Source of the DNA: an uncultured Clostridium sp.
GTDB lineage: Bacteria > Bacillota > Clostridia > Clostridiales > Clostridiaceae
DNA length: 33,477 bases
Direction of reading: 5' to 3'
NCBI RefSeq assembly: GCF_934754915.1
Contig: NZ_CAKVKB010000033.1
Location: 1 to 33,477, forward strand
The notes beneath the pieces are model-generated. The model searched no databases. It was not told where the DNA came from and saw only the letters and a program-made list of their open reading frames with translations. This document shows positions 8,702 to 17,365 of the stretch, piece after piece; within the stretch, counting starts at the first letter, position 1, and each line of letters starts with the position of its first letter. The position numbers and the translations under genes are program-made.

Positions 8702-9490
8702 CTACATGCCTCCCTCTGCCCAGTGGAATAGTTTCTTATTTATATATGCAAATATTCTATCTATTATAAGACCTAAAAGTCCTATTATTATAATTCCGCT
8801 AAATATTGCATCTGTCTTTACGAATCTCTGCGCTTTTAAAATACTGTACCCAAGACCAGAACTTGCTGCAACTAGTTCTGCACTTACAAGATATGTCCAT
8901 GCCCATCCTATCATCATTCTAAGTGTTTCCATAAGTCTTGGCATCATTGCAGGAATAAGTACTTTCATTATTGCCATCTTTGTATCTGCTCCTAATGTAT
9001 AACTTGCAAAAATAAGATCATCAGATACTGATTTTGCATCATCTGCTACCATAAGTACAAGCTGAAAAAATGTACCTATAAATATGACTGTAATCTTTGC
9101 ACTTTCTCCTATACCTACCCATACCATTATTAATGGAACAAATGCTGGTACTGGCATATATCTTATAAATTCTGAAACAGGTCTTACTACAGCCTCAATA
9201 GGTTTAAATGTGCCAGCAAGTATTCCTATAGGTACTCCTAAAATAACTGCAAGTACAAATCCAAATGTTATTCTATAAATGCTTATGCCCATGTTAGCCC
9301 ACAATATACCTTCTTTAGCTGTTTTAAATGCATATTTTAAAACACTTAAAGGTGTTGGTAAAAATATTGTATCTATAAGTTCAAGGCTGCTTACAATTGT
9401 CCATAATGCTATAATAACTAAAAAAGTTAATACTGCATATAATGTATATTTCTTTTTGTCAATCTGACGCCTTATTTTTATACTAATCAT
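8702..9490 (-). CDS. ABC importer permease (SsuC/TauC-type)
   Basis: The 262-residue membrane protein has a first membrane segment near residues 16-38 and several more hydrophobic segments up to residue 250. The EAA-type cytoplasmic loop reads ASYTLGADTKMAIMKVLIPA (about residues 162-181), as in the BPD-transport permease family of sulfonate, nitrate and taurine importers. The ATG overlaps the last eight bases of the binding-protein gene, indicating translational coupling. It probably carries the substrate of the carboxylase pathway across the membrane. Confidence 0.9.
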   Translation of the reverse strand: MISIKIRRQIDKKKYTLYAVLTFLVIIALWTIVSSLELIDTIFLPTPLSVLKYAFKTAKEGILWANMGISIYRITFGFVLAVILGVPIGILAGTFKPIEAVVRPVSEFIRYMPVPAFVPLIMVWVGIGESAKITVIFIGTFFQLVLMVADDAKSVSDDLIFASYTLGADTKMAIMKVLIPAMMPRLMETLRMMIGWAWTYLVSAELVAASSGLGYSILKAQRFVKTDAIFSGIIIIGLLGLIIDRIFAYINKKLFHWAEGGM

Positions 9491-10502
9491 CCTCTTTGCC
9501 TCCTTTTATATATCTGTCATCTAAAACATTGTTTAAATCATCAGGCAGCCTATCAATCATCTCAACATTCAATAAAAATTCTGCTGTATCATTTAATGTA
9601 TAAATCAGATGATTATAATCACTTCCATCTGTAAATATACCTTCATTCATTTTTTTATCATAAATTGTTACTCCATCAAGCATATTTAAATATTCTTCTT
9701 TGCTTAATTCGGCATCATTTGCTACTTCTTCGATAAATTTATCGTCTCGCGCATTAATTAATTTTGTTCCATCAAACCATGAATTTATAATTTTCTGAAC
9801 ATATTCACTACTACTGTCCATTACTCTTTGTGAAACTGCAAATGTATCAGGAATAAGCCCTGGAGTTTCTCTCGAACTATATAAAAGTTTTCCTCCTCCA
9901 TTTACAGCCATGGAAAGTGTAGGCTCCCAAAGAACTGCTGCATCTACACTTCCAGCAATAAATGCAGGTCCTGCATCATTTATTGTCATATTCACAAAAT
10001 TAATATCATCAATTGTCATTCCATATTTCTCTAATGTCTTCAAAAGGAACATATGCTCTAAAGTACCTATTTCAGTTGCAACCGTCTTTCCTTTTAAATC
10101 TTCAATGCTATTTATTCCGTCTTTAACAACAAGACCATCTGCACCATATGACGTATCTGTAACAAGTACAGTTTTTAAATCAACACCTTCATTATATGGA
10201 GCTATAGTATCAGATCCTGCTATACATATGCCATCAACTCTTCTTGAATAAAATGCTGTAAGTGAATCACTATATACAGGGAAAAATTCAATTTTTACAC
10301 AGACGCCATTGTCTTCAAATATTCCTGAATCTTGTATTCCATACCATGCGTACCATCCTGCCATAGGACTTATTCCTAAAATAAATGGATTTTCTTTTGT
10401 ACCCTTAACCTGCTTGCTTTTTGCTGTACACCCTGTCAGACTTAAGCAGCACATTGATATTATAAATATTACACTTAATATTAATGATAATTTTCTCTTC
10501 AT
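9483..10502 (-). CDS. ABC importer substrate-binding lipoprotein (NMT1/SsuA-like)
   Basis: The 339-residue lipoprotein has a signal peptide and lipobox LTGC (Cys25). The mature part has the NMT1/THI5/SsuA-like fold signatures: ISPMAGWYAWYGIQDSGIFEDNG near the start, IEDLKGKTVATEIGTLEHM in the middle and AFIAGSVDAAVLWEPTLS after it. The family usually binds small organic nitrogen or sulfur compounds. Because it is encoded with urea/guanidine carboxylase, guanidine or urea is the likely ligand; the ligand is inferred. GAGG lies seven bases before the ATG. Confidence 0.88.
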   Translation of the reverse strand: MKRKLSLILSVIFIISMCCLSLTGCTAKSKQVKGTKENPFILGISPMAGWYAWYGIQDSGIFEDNGVCVKIEFFPVYSDSLTAFYSRRVDGICIAGSDTIAPYNEGVDLKTVLVTDTSYGADGLVVKDGINSIEDLKGKTVATEIGTLEHMFLLKTLEKYGMTIDDINFVNMTINDAGPAFIAGSVDAAVLWEPTLSMAVNGGGKLLYSSRETPGLIPDTFAVSQRVMDSSSEYVQKIINSWFDGTKLINARDDKFIEEVANDAELSKEEYLNMLDGVTIYDKKMNEGIFTDGSDYNHLIYTLNDTAEFLLNVEMIDRLPDDLNNVLDDRYIKGGKEDD

Positions 10503-10535
10503 ACTTTTTCCTCTTGCTTCTACAGGATATATTTA

Positions 10536-10554
10536 AGACTTAAAATTTAAGTCT
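10536..10554. repeat. Perfect 19-bp palindrome between the P-II and transporter genes
   Basis: AGACTTAAA and TTTAAGTCT are perfect inverted arms around one central base, in the 59-bp gap between the P-II gene and the binding-protein gene. As RNA it would form a short hairpin without a T-tract, so it is not a classical terminator. It could be an operator, an RNA processing site or a 3'-end stabiliser. Confidence 0.5.
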
Positions 10555-10561
10555 GTCATAA

Positions 10562-10903
10562 TTACACAAGAGCATCTTTGCCAGTCTGCTCTGTTCTTAT
10601 TCTAATAACCTCATTTACTGGAAGAATAAATATCTTTCCATCACCTGCATGATTAGTTTTATTGGCTTCAATAACAACATCAATAACTTGTTGTACATCC
10701 TCTGATCTTACATACATATCTATCATCTTTTTAGCTACTAATCTACTTTGTGCAGAATCATTCTTATCTAAATCATAATGTATAGGAGTTTTCCCTCTTC
10801 CTATAACATCTTTTACTGTCATTGAGTGAAAACCAGCAGCATTCAATGCTTTCTTTGTTACAAAATACATTTTAGGTCTTACAAACATTATAAGCTCCTT
10901 CAC
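10562..10903 (-). CDS. P-II family nitrogen regulator, NifI2-like
   Basis: The 113-residue protein is a trimeric P-II-type sensor of 2-oxoglutarate, ATP and ADP by family. It starts MKELIMFVRPKMY and ends with the conserved NHAGDGKIFILPVNEVIRIRT block (GDGKIF near 87-92), as in NifI2 of the nitrogenase regulators; the GlnB uridylylation segment is not present. I chose the GTG at 10903, since GAGGTG lies six bases before it and the family begins M-K-E-x-I at this point. An upstream GTG (10912) and a downstream ATG are alternatives. It follows the NifI1-like gene by 18 bases. It probably controls the transporter or enzymes of this operon by protein contact, which is inference. Confidence 0.85.
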   Translation of the reverse strand: MKELIMFVRPKMYFVTKKALNAAGFHSMTVKDVIGRGKTPIHYDLDKNDSAQSRLVAKKMIDMYVRSEDVQQVIDVVIEANKTNHAGDGKIFILPVNEVIRIRTEQTGKDALV

Positions 10904-10921
10904 TAATACCACCTCTTTCTT

Positions 10922-11248
10922 TTATAATTCTTCAGCGCCTGAACTTACAGTAATTGATTTTTCTACATCAGCTATAAAAATCTTTCCATCTCCATAAGTT
11001 CCATTTTTATCTGTTTTAGCTGTTGTAATAATGAGGTTAGTTACTACCTTTACATCTTTATCTTCAACTACAATCATAATAAGTTCTTTAGGAATTTCAT
11101 CATAATAAACTTCTCCAACTTTTAATCCCTTTTGTTTTCCTTTTCCAAGAACAGCCATTCTTGTTGCCGCATTAAAACCTTTTTCCATTAATGCTTCTAA
11201 TACATCTTCTGCTTTTTCCGGTCTTATTATTGCTTTTATCATTTTCAT
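10922..11248 (-). CDS. P-II family nitrogen regulator, NifI1-like
   Basis: The 108-residue P-II protein starts MKMIKAIIRPEKAEDVLEAL and has the T-loop block GKGKQKGLKVGEVYYDEIPK (about 35-54) and the GDGKIF block (86-91). This T-loop, with GKQKG and YDEIPK, is that of NifI1, normally found with nitrogenase in methanogens and clostridia. No nif gene is seen here. It lies 24 bases after allophanate hydrolase and just before the NifI2-like gene. Its presence in the operon implies that nitrogen status (2-oxoglutarate) tunes the pathway after translation. The partner protein is unknown; the ABC transporter and the carboxylase are candidates. Confidence 0.88.
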   Translation of the reverse strand: MKMIKAIIRPEKAEDVLEALMEKGFNAATRMAVLGKGKQKGLKVGEVYYDEIPKELIMIVVEDKDVKVVTNLIITTAKTDKNGTYGDGKIFIADVEKSITVSSGAEEL

Positions 11249-11272
11249 ATATATCTGCCACCTTTACATTAA

Positions 11273-13000
11273 TTATTTGTTATTTCTTTTATATTCCTTA
11301 AAACTTGAATAATTTGATATATCCTCTGCTTCACTTTCAACATAACTTTCACAGATAAATCCCTTTACTATTCTTCCATCCTTTAGCTCAATATTTCCTA
11401 TTCCTAAAGGAGATTTTACATTTAATAAGAATCTTCCCAAATTTTCAGTTGGAATATCATACAAATCTATTTCAAAAGATTTTCCACCATTATTTACACG
11501 AACAAGTCCTGGTTTCTCAGGTTTAATATTGAGCTTTATCATCTTGTAGCAAGCTTTAGTTTCTGTTGTTTCTTTAAATTGGCCATTAAGTTCTACAAGC
11601 TGGTTCTCAAGTTCCATACCCTTCATATGAAGTCCACATACAGCAAGTGTTGTACTTTCACTTTCTAGGAATTTTTCTGCTGTCTTTAATACAACTCCTT
11701 CATCTTCTGCAAGACCAAAAATAGTTATTCCAAAAGGTATTTCTTTATCCCTAGAATTTTCTGGTATTGCAATTGCACTCATATTTAGAAGATTGCAGTG
11801 ATTTGTATATTTACCCATATTAGAATTTGTTTCTATTGGATTATTTCTTACTTCTTCTCTTGAATATGTGCCCCCAGCTGTTGGCATAATAAGTACTGAA
11901 TCTTTTAATATCTGAGCTGCTATGCTTCTATATTTTTGAAGTTCATGCATTGCTTCAAATACTTTTGCTGCAGTGTGTTCTTTATTATCACCAGATTCTA
12001 ATATTATCTTAGTTACAGGAAATATCTTATCAGGATTTTCTTTAACAAATCCTCCAAGATCCTTCCATCTTTCTGCAACCCATGGACCATCATATAAAAT
12101 TGAAGCCGCTTTTTTAAACATTGTATAATCAATATACTCAACTTCTATTCCAAGATTTTTTATTCTTGAAACTGCATTTTTCCATTTTTTCTCATATACA
12201 TCTTTATATGGGCCATAAAATTCTACTCCTTCTTTTGCTAAACATATCTTCTTTGGAAGTTTCTTATTTATTGGCTCAAATTCCTTTGACCAGCAGCAGT
12301 CCTTATCAAAACCTCTAGCTGCATCATTTACTAATTCTGCATCTTCAATATTGTTTGCAAATACTGTAACACAATCAAGGCTTGCACATGCCGGAACAAC
12401 TCCTCCTGTTGACCATGCTCCAAGTGCTGGTTTATATCCGACTAAACAATTTAGGGCAGCAGGAACTCTTCCTGAACCTGCTGTATCAGTTCCAAGTGAA
12501 AATGCTGCTTCACCAAGGCCCACTGAAACAGATGATCCTGAGCTTGACCCACCACTTATCAATTCAGGGTTTAGTGAATTATGCACTTCACCATAAGGAC
12601 TTCTTGTTCCAACAAGACCTGTTGCAAACTGATCAAGATTTGTCTTACCAACTGGAATGGCACCTGCTTCAATAAGTCTTTTCACTACAAATGCACTTTC
12701 CTTTGGAACATATCCATATTCCTTACATGCTGCTGTAGTTTCTATATTTTTAAGATCTATATTGTCTTTTATTGCAAATGGAATTCCCCATAAAGGACAT
12801 TTCTCTATTTTTTTATCCTTTAATTTATCTAAATATGGTTTTATTAATTCCATTGAAGGTGCTGTAATCCATACATTTTTTTCTTTATTAGCCTCACTTC
12901 TTCTTATAATCTCATTTATAAGCTCTTCTACAGTAAGCTCTTTAGATTTATAACTGTTTTTTATCCATGTAATTGTTAATTTTTGTGGAAAATATTTCAC
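11273..13000 (-). CDS. atzF: Allophanate hydrolase
   Basis: This 575-residue amidase-signature enzyme hydrolyses allophanate to two ammonia and two CO2, the last step of the urea/guanidine carboxylase route. The Ser-cisSer-Lys triad is visible as Lys78 in AIKDNID, Ser153 in GGSSSGSS and nucleophile Ser177 in DTAGSGRVPAA. The extra C-terminal domain (about residue 455 onward), typical of AtzF-type enzymes, is present. An ORF can be extended to a TTG at 13024, but the GTG at 13000 has AAAGGGG at good distance, the site overlapping the stop of the upstream carboxylase gene, which suggests coupling. It lies in the middle of the nine-gene operon. Confidence 0.93.
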   Translation of the reverse strand: MKYFPQKLTITWIKNSYKSKELTVEELINEIIRRSEANKEKNVWITAPSMELIKPYLDKLKDKKIEKCPLWGIPFAIKDNIDLKNIETTAACKEYGYVPKESAFVVKRLIEAGAIPVGKTNLDQFATGLVGTRSPYGEVHNSLNPELISGGSSSGSSVSVGLGEAAFSLGTDTAGSGRVPAALNCLVGYKPALGAWSTGGVVPACASLDCVTVFANNIEDAELVNDAARGFDKDCCWSKEFEPINKKLPKKICLAKEGVEFYGPYKDVYEKKWKNAVSRIKNLGIEVEYIDYTMFKKAASILYDGPWVAERWKDLGGFVKENPDKIFPVTKIILESGDNKEHTAAKVFEAMHELQKYRSIAAQILKDSVLIMPTAGGTYSREEVRNNPIETNSNMGKYTNHCNLLNMSAIAIPENSRDKEIPFGITIFGLAEDEGVVLKTAEKFLESESTTLAVCGLHMKGMELENQLVELNGQFKETTETKACYKMIKLNIKPEKPGLVRVNNGGKSFEIDLYDIPTENLGRFLLNVKSPLGIGNIELKDGRIVKGFICESYVESEAEDISNYSSFKEYKRNNK

Positions 13001-13016
13001 TCTTACTACCCCTTTC

Positions 13017-16000
13017 TTAGCCAATTCTAATGCTTGCTGCTAAATGTCCTGCATTAACCTGATCTCCAGCCTTAATGTATATTTTTTCAATTGTTCCACT
13101 TACTTCAGCAGTAAGAGGGAATTCCATCTTCATACTTTCAAGCACCATCATATCCTGTCCCTTTTCTACTTTATCTCCTTCTTTAACAAGTACCTTCCAT
13201 ACACTTCCGGGTATATTAGTTCTTGCTGCTTCACATCCATCCGGTATATCTTCTTCAGCTATAGCTGGTGCCTCTTCTGTTTCAGATACAAATTCATCTA
13301 GTCCATTTTCTTTCCATCTTTGTCTTTCTGCTTCAAATGAAGCTTCTTGATGATCTTTAAATTTCTTAATGCTTTCTTTATTTTCATCAAGGAATTTTTC
13401 ATATTCACCTAAATTGAATGTTGTTTCTTCTATTTCTACTTCAAATTTACCCCTTAAGAAATCTTCTCTAAGCTTAAGTATTTCATCTGCACTTACAGGA
13501 TAAAATTGAAGTCTGTCAAAGAAATTTAAAAGCCATGGTTTTCCTTTCTTAAAACTCTTTGTTTCTCTAAGCGGATTCCACATTTGAATTGTTCTACCTA
13601 CAAACTGATAGCCTCCAGGACCCTCCATACCATAAACGCATAAGTATGCACCACCTATACCTACAGCATTTTCTGGAGTCCATGGTCTTGCTGGATTATA
13701 TTTTGTTGTAACCATTCTATGTCTAGGATCAATTGGAGTAGCAACTGGAGCACCAAGATAAACATCTCCAAGTCCAAGTACTAAATAATCAGCTTTAAAC
13801 ACTATATTCATTACATCGTCAATACTATCTAAGCCATTTATTCTTCTTATAAATTCAGGATTACTTGGACACCATGGTGCATCAGGTCTTACAGTCTGCT
13901 GATATCTCTTTGCAGCAAGCTGAGTCTGAGGATCATCCCATGATAATGGAAGCTTTATTATTCTTGATGGAACTGTTATATCCTTAAGCTCTGGCAACTC
14001 CCTGTTTAAGTTAATGACAACCTGTGCCATTTCTCTTGCACTAATCTTATTTACATCAAAATGTATCTGTATAGATCTTATTCCTGGTGTCAAATCAATT
14101 ATAGGAAGATTCTTCTTTTCAAGTTCCTGCATAAGAACATGTACTCTGAACCTTAATTCTATGTTAAGTTCCATTTCACCATATTCAACAAGAATATTTT
14201 CTTCACCATTAAGTCTTATTTTTATTTCTGTACCTTGTACTTCTTCATTTTCAAGTATTGCATAATCTGCATCTATATCAGGGTTTATTGGAGGAAGTTT
14301 TACTATCTTATAATCAGATTTTAAATTTCCTTCAACAGTCTCTCTTATTTCTTTTGCCTCTTCTAAAGTTAAAAGTTGAAAATGAACTTTATCTCCAGGA
14401 TGAAGCTGACCAAGCTTCCAAAGTTCACCCTTTGCAGTTGTTACTGGACATACAAATCCTCCAAGGCTTGGTCCATCTGGTCCTAATAATATAGATTGAT
14501 CTCCTGTTAAATCAATAGCTCCTACAGCATAAGCATTATCATGTATATTAGATGGATGAAGACCTGCTTCACCACCATCTTCTCTTACCCATTGTGGCAC
14601 TGGCCCATTAAGACGTATACCTGTTCTTGCACTGTTAAAGTTGACTTCATATTCTGAATCTGTTAAAGTTTTTAAATATTCCGGCTTTAAATACTCACTT
14701 GTAGGCTGTGGACCTGGTATAACACCTATTGTCCATTCATTTTCAATCTGTGGTTTATACTTATCTGGTAAAGATTCAATAGAATCAATTAAACAATTTT
14801 TATGTACTCTTAAAACATCTCCTGCTCTTAGAGTTCTTCCTCCATGTCCGCCAAATTTACCATCAATAAATGTTGAACTGCTTCCCATTATCTTAGGCAT
14901 GTCAAATCCACCTGCAATTAAAAGATAAGTTCTCATTCCTTGTTTACATGTTTTAAATTTGAGAACCTGTCCTGGCATAGCACAAACAACTCTATACATT
15001 TCTACTGGTTCATCATCCAATGTAGCCTGCATATCTGCACCTGTAATACAAAAGCTCATTGCTGTTCTGAATTTATAAGAACCGCCTCTAAGTGTAAGTT
15101 CAAGTCCAGCTGCATCTTCCTTATTACCTAAAAGACTATTACCTATTCTAAAACTATAGTTATCCATAGGACCACAAGGTGGAACTCCTACAAACCAGTA
15201 TCCAATCATACCTGGATAATCTTGAACTGTTGTCTGTACTCCTCCATCTAAAACTTCAAGAGCAAATTCTTCAGGATAGAAATCATTTAACATTCCAGTA
15301 AATAATTTCCCTTTGTTATATTCTTCAGTATTTAATAATGCACTTAAATACTGCATATTTGTTGTTATTCCATAAACTCTTGATTTTTCAAGAACATTTT
15401 TCATTTTATTTATTGCATCTTCTCTGTCTTTTCCATGAACTATCAGCTTTGCAAGCATAGGATCATATAATGAAGTAACTTCAATTCCTTTTCTTATCCA
15501 TGTTTCAATTCTTGCAGTTTCATCAAAAATAACTTCATCTATTTTTCCTGTACTTGGCCTGAATCCATTTAAACAGTCTTCAGCGTAAACTCTGACTTCT
15601 ATTGAATGGCCTTCTGGTTTATTTACAAGTTCTTTAATATTTTTTAACTCACCTGCTGCTTCTTTTACCATCCATTCAACTAAATCCAGTTTTAAAACTT
15701 CTTCTGTGATTCCATGTTCAACCTGAAGTCTTGTATTAACTTCAAGGAAATAGAATTCCTGTGCTTTTTCATCATATAAAAATTCAACTGTACCTGCGCT
15801 TCTATATCCAGCTTCTCTTGCTAAATTTTCAGCTGCCTTATACATTTTTTGTCTTACTTCATCTGGAACATTAGGTGCAGGACTTTCTTCTACAACCTTT
15901 TGATTTCTTCTTTGTACTGAACAATCTCTTTCTGCAAGTGATACAGCTTCACCATACTCATTACCAAATATCTGAACTTCAACGTGTCTTGATACAGCTA

Positions 16001-16604
16001 CATATTTTTCAAGAAATACACCTGAATTATTAAAGTTTGCTTCAGCTAAATGGATTACTGCTTCATATGCAGCTCTTAATTCTTCCTCGGAATTACATAT
16101 TCTCATTCCAATTCCGCCACCACCAGCTGTACTTTTTAAAATTATTGGATAACCTATTTTACCAGCTTCAGAAACTGCTTCTTCTAAATTATTTAAAAGC
16201 CCTGTACCTGGTAATAATGGTACACCTGCTCTTTGTGCTATTTCTCTTGCAGAATGCTTCAATCCAAATAATTCAATCTGTTCAGGAGTTGGTCCTATAA
16301 ATTTGATTCCACTTTTTTCACATTCTCTTGCAAAATCAGTATTTTCACTTAAAAAACCATAACCAGGATGAATGGCTTCTGCATGAGTTTTAATTGCTGC
16401 ATCTAATATTTTCTTAGTATCAAGATAAGTTTCTTTTGCACTTCCCTCTCCTAAAAAAACTGTCTCATCTGCATTTTCAACATGAAGGCTGTCCTGATCA
16501 GCTTTTGAATAAACCGCAACACTTTTTATTCCCATTTTCTTTAAAGTTCTTTCTATTCTTACAGCTATTGCCCCACGATTGGCAATTAATACTTTCTTAA
16601 ACAT
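13017..16604 (-). CDS. uca: Biotin-dependent urea/guanidine carboxylase
   Basis: The 1195-residue enzyme combines biotin carboxylase (1-450; HPGYGFLSEN at 79-88, ATP-grasp STAGGGGIGM at 158-167), carboxyltransferase A/B domains (about 450-1040; EGPGGYQFVGR near 994) and a C-terminal biotinyl domain with VLESMKM (biotin Lys1159). It carboxylates urea or guanidine using ATP and bicarbonate. At the carboxyltransferase site the sequence reads AIDLTGD, with Asp698 where yeast urea amidolyase has Asn (NWTGD). From memory of the guanidine carboxylase literature, that Asn-to-Asp change marks enzymes preferring guanidine. The two DUF1989 partner genes upstream agree. It is not fused to allophanate hydrolase, unlike the yeast enzyme. 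AAGGA sits eight bases before the ATG. The family is certain; guanidine preference is likely. Confidence 0.93.
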   Translation of the reverse strand: MFKKVLIANRGAIAVRIERTLKKMGIKSVAVYSKADQDSLHVENADETVFLGEGSAKETYLDTKKILDAAIKTHAEAIHPGYGFLSENTDFARECEKSGIKFIGPTPEQIELFGLKHSAREIAQRAGVPLLPGTGLLNNLEEAVSEAGKIGYPIILKSTAGGGGIGMRICNSEEELRAAYEAVIHLAEANFNNSGVFLEKYVAVSRHVEVQIFGNEYGEAVSLAERDCSVQRRNQKVVEESPAPNVPDEVRQKMYKAAENLAREAGYRSAGTVEFLYDEKAQEFYFLEVNTRLQVEHGITEEVLKLDLVEWMVKEAAGELKNIKELVNKPEGHSIEVRVYAEDCLNGFRPSTGKIDEVIFDETARIETWIRKGIEVTSLYDPMLAKLIVHGKDREDAINKMKNVLEKSRVYGITTNMQYLSALLNTEEYNKGKLFTGMLNDFYPEEFALEVLDGGVQTTVQDYPGMIGYWFVGVPPCGPMDNYSFRIGNSLLGNKEDAAGLELTLRGGSYKFRTAMSFCITGADMQATLDDEPVEMYRVVCAMPGQVLKFKTCKQGMRTYLLIAGGFDMPKIMGSSSTFIDGKFGGHGGRTLRAGDVLRVHKNCLIDSIESLPDKYKPQIENEWTIGVIPGPQPTSEYLKPEYLKTLTDSEYEVNFNSARTGIRLNGPVPQWVREDGGEAGLHPSNIHDNAYAVGAIDLTGDQSILLGPDGPSLGGFVCPVTTAKGELWKLGQLHPGDKVHFQLLTLEEAKEIRETVEGNLKSDYKIVKLPPINPDIDADYAILENEEVQGTEIKIRLNGEENILVEYGEMELNIELRFRVHVLMQELEKKNLPIIDLTPGIRSIQIHFDVNKISAREMAQVVINLNRELPELKDITVPSRIIKLPLSWDDPQTQLAAKRYQQTVRPDAPWCPSNPEFIRRINGLDSIDDVMNIVFKADYLVLGLGDVYLGAPVATPIDPRHRMVTTKYNPARPWTPENAVGIGGAYLCVYGMEGPGGYQFVGRTIQMWNPLRETKSFKKGKPWLLNFFDRLQFYPVSADEILKLREDFLRGKFEVEIEETTFNLGEYEKFLDENKESIKKFKDHQEASFEAERQRWKENGLDEFVSETEEAPAIAEEDIPDGCEAARTNIPGSVWKVLVKEGDKVEKGQDMMVLESMKMEFPLTAEVSGTIEKIYIKAGDQVNAGHLAASIRIG

Positions 16605-16677
16605 ATCTATCTTCCTTTCTCATACACAAGTTCATCCTGTAATTTAAATAGACTTCTATTTAAATTAAGTTGTTTTA

Positions 16678-17337
16678 TTACTTTTCAGCATCCCATATAA
16701 TTAATCTAACTGGTGTAGGATTATATGCATTACATGGATTATTTAACTGTGGGCAGTTGCTTATTAAAACCATAGTGTGTTCTAATGCTTTCATCTCTAC
16801 ATATTTTCCTGGAGCTGAAACTCCATCATCAAATTTTAATCCACCTTCCTTAGTAACTGGAACATTCATAAAGAAATTAATATTAGGAGCTAAATCTCTT
16901 TTTCTTATTCCCACAGTTTCATTTTTTGCAAGTTGTAACATAAAACTGTCACGACAATTATGCATATATATTTTCTCTCTTGCATAACGAACTGTATTGC
17001 TTTGTGATGAACAAGCACCACCTAATGTATCATGTCTTCCTGTTAAATCTGCTGTTATTTCAAGAAGCGGCTTTCCAGACTCACTTCTTAAAATGCTTCC
17101 TGTTGTAAGATAAATATTTTTTTGAGCTACTATAGTCGCAACTGCACCATAATGATCTTCTGGATTAGTCATATCATAAAAAGTTGTGTCTACAGCTTGA
17201 TTTCCTTCCATATCTAATATTCTGAAACTCTGACCTGGTAGTAATTCATGCATCCAGCCTTCTCCTGCATTTACTACTTCATCATATATTGCATCTTCTA
17301 TTTTTAAGTTACTTTCCTTTTCTATAAATCCATACAT
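16678..17337 (-). CDS. Urea carboxylase-associated protein 1; probable carboxyguanidine deiminase subunit
   Basis: The 219-residue DUF1989 protein has the block FRILDMEGNQAVDTTFY (about 38-54), GRHDTLGGACSSQSNTVRY near 100-118, MHNCRDSF, PNINFFMNVPV, and the C-terminal SNCPQLNNPCNAYNPTPVRL, with conserved Cys and His residues suited to a metal or catalytic site. It matches the smaller urea-carboxylase-associated family. The pair of these proteins has been shown in other bacteria to deiminate carboxyguanidine to allophanate, linking guanidine carboxylase to allophanate hydrolase. AGGAGG lies eight bases upstream. It lies between its sister gene and the carboxylase. Confidence 0.9.
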   Translation of the reverse strand: MYGFIEKESNLKIEDAIYDEVVNAGEGWMHELLPGQSFRILDMEGNQAVDTTFYDMTNPEDHYGAVATIVAQKNIYLTTGSILRSESGKPLLEITADLTGRHDTLGGACSSQSNTVRYAREKIYMHNCRDSFMLQLAKNETVGIRKRDLAPNINFFMNVPVTKEGGLKFDDGVSAPGKYVEMKALEHTMVLISNCPQLNNPCNAYNPTPVRLIIWDAEK

Positions 17338-17365
17338 ATCAATTTCCTCCTACTAAATCCTTTAA

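Noticed and set aside
12351..12675. Plus-strand reading frames opposite allophanate hydrolase
   Set aside because: They are antisense shadows of a well-conserved enzyme, with no ribosome sites and low-complexity translations.
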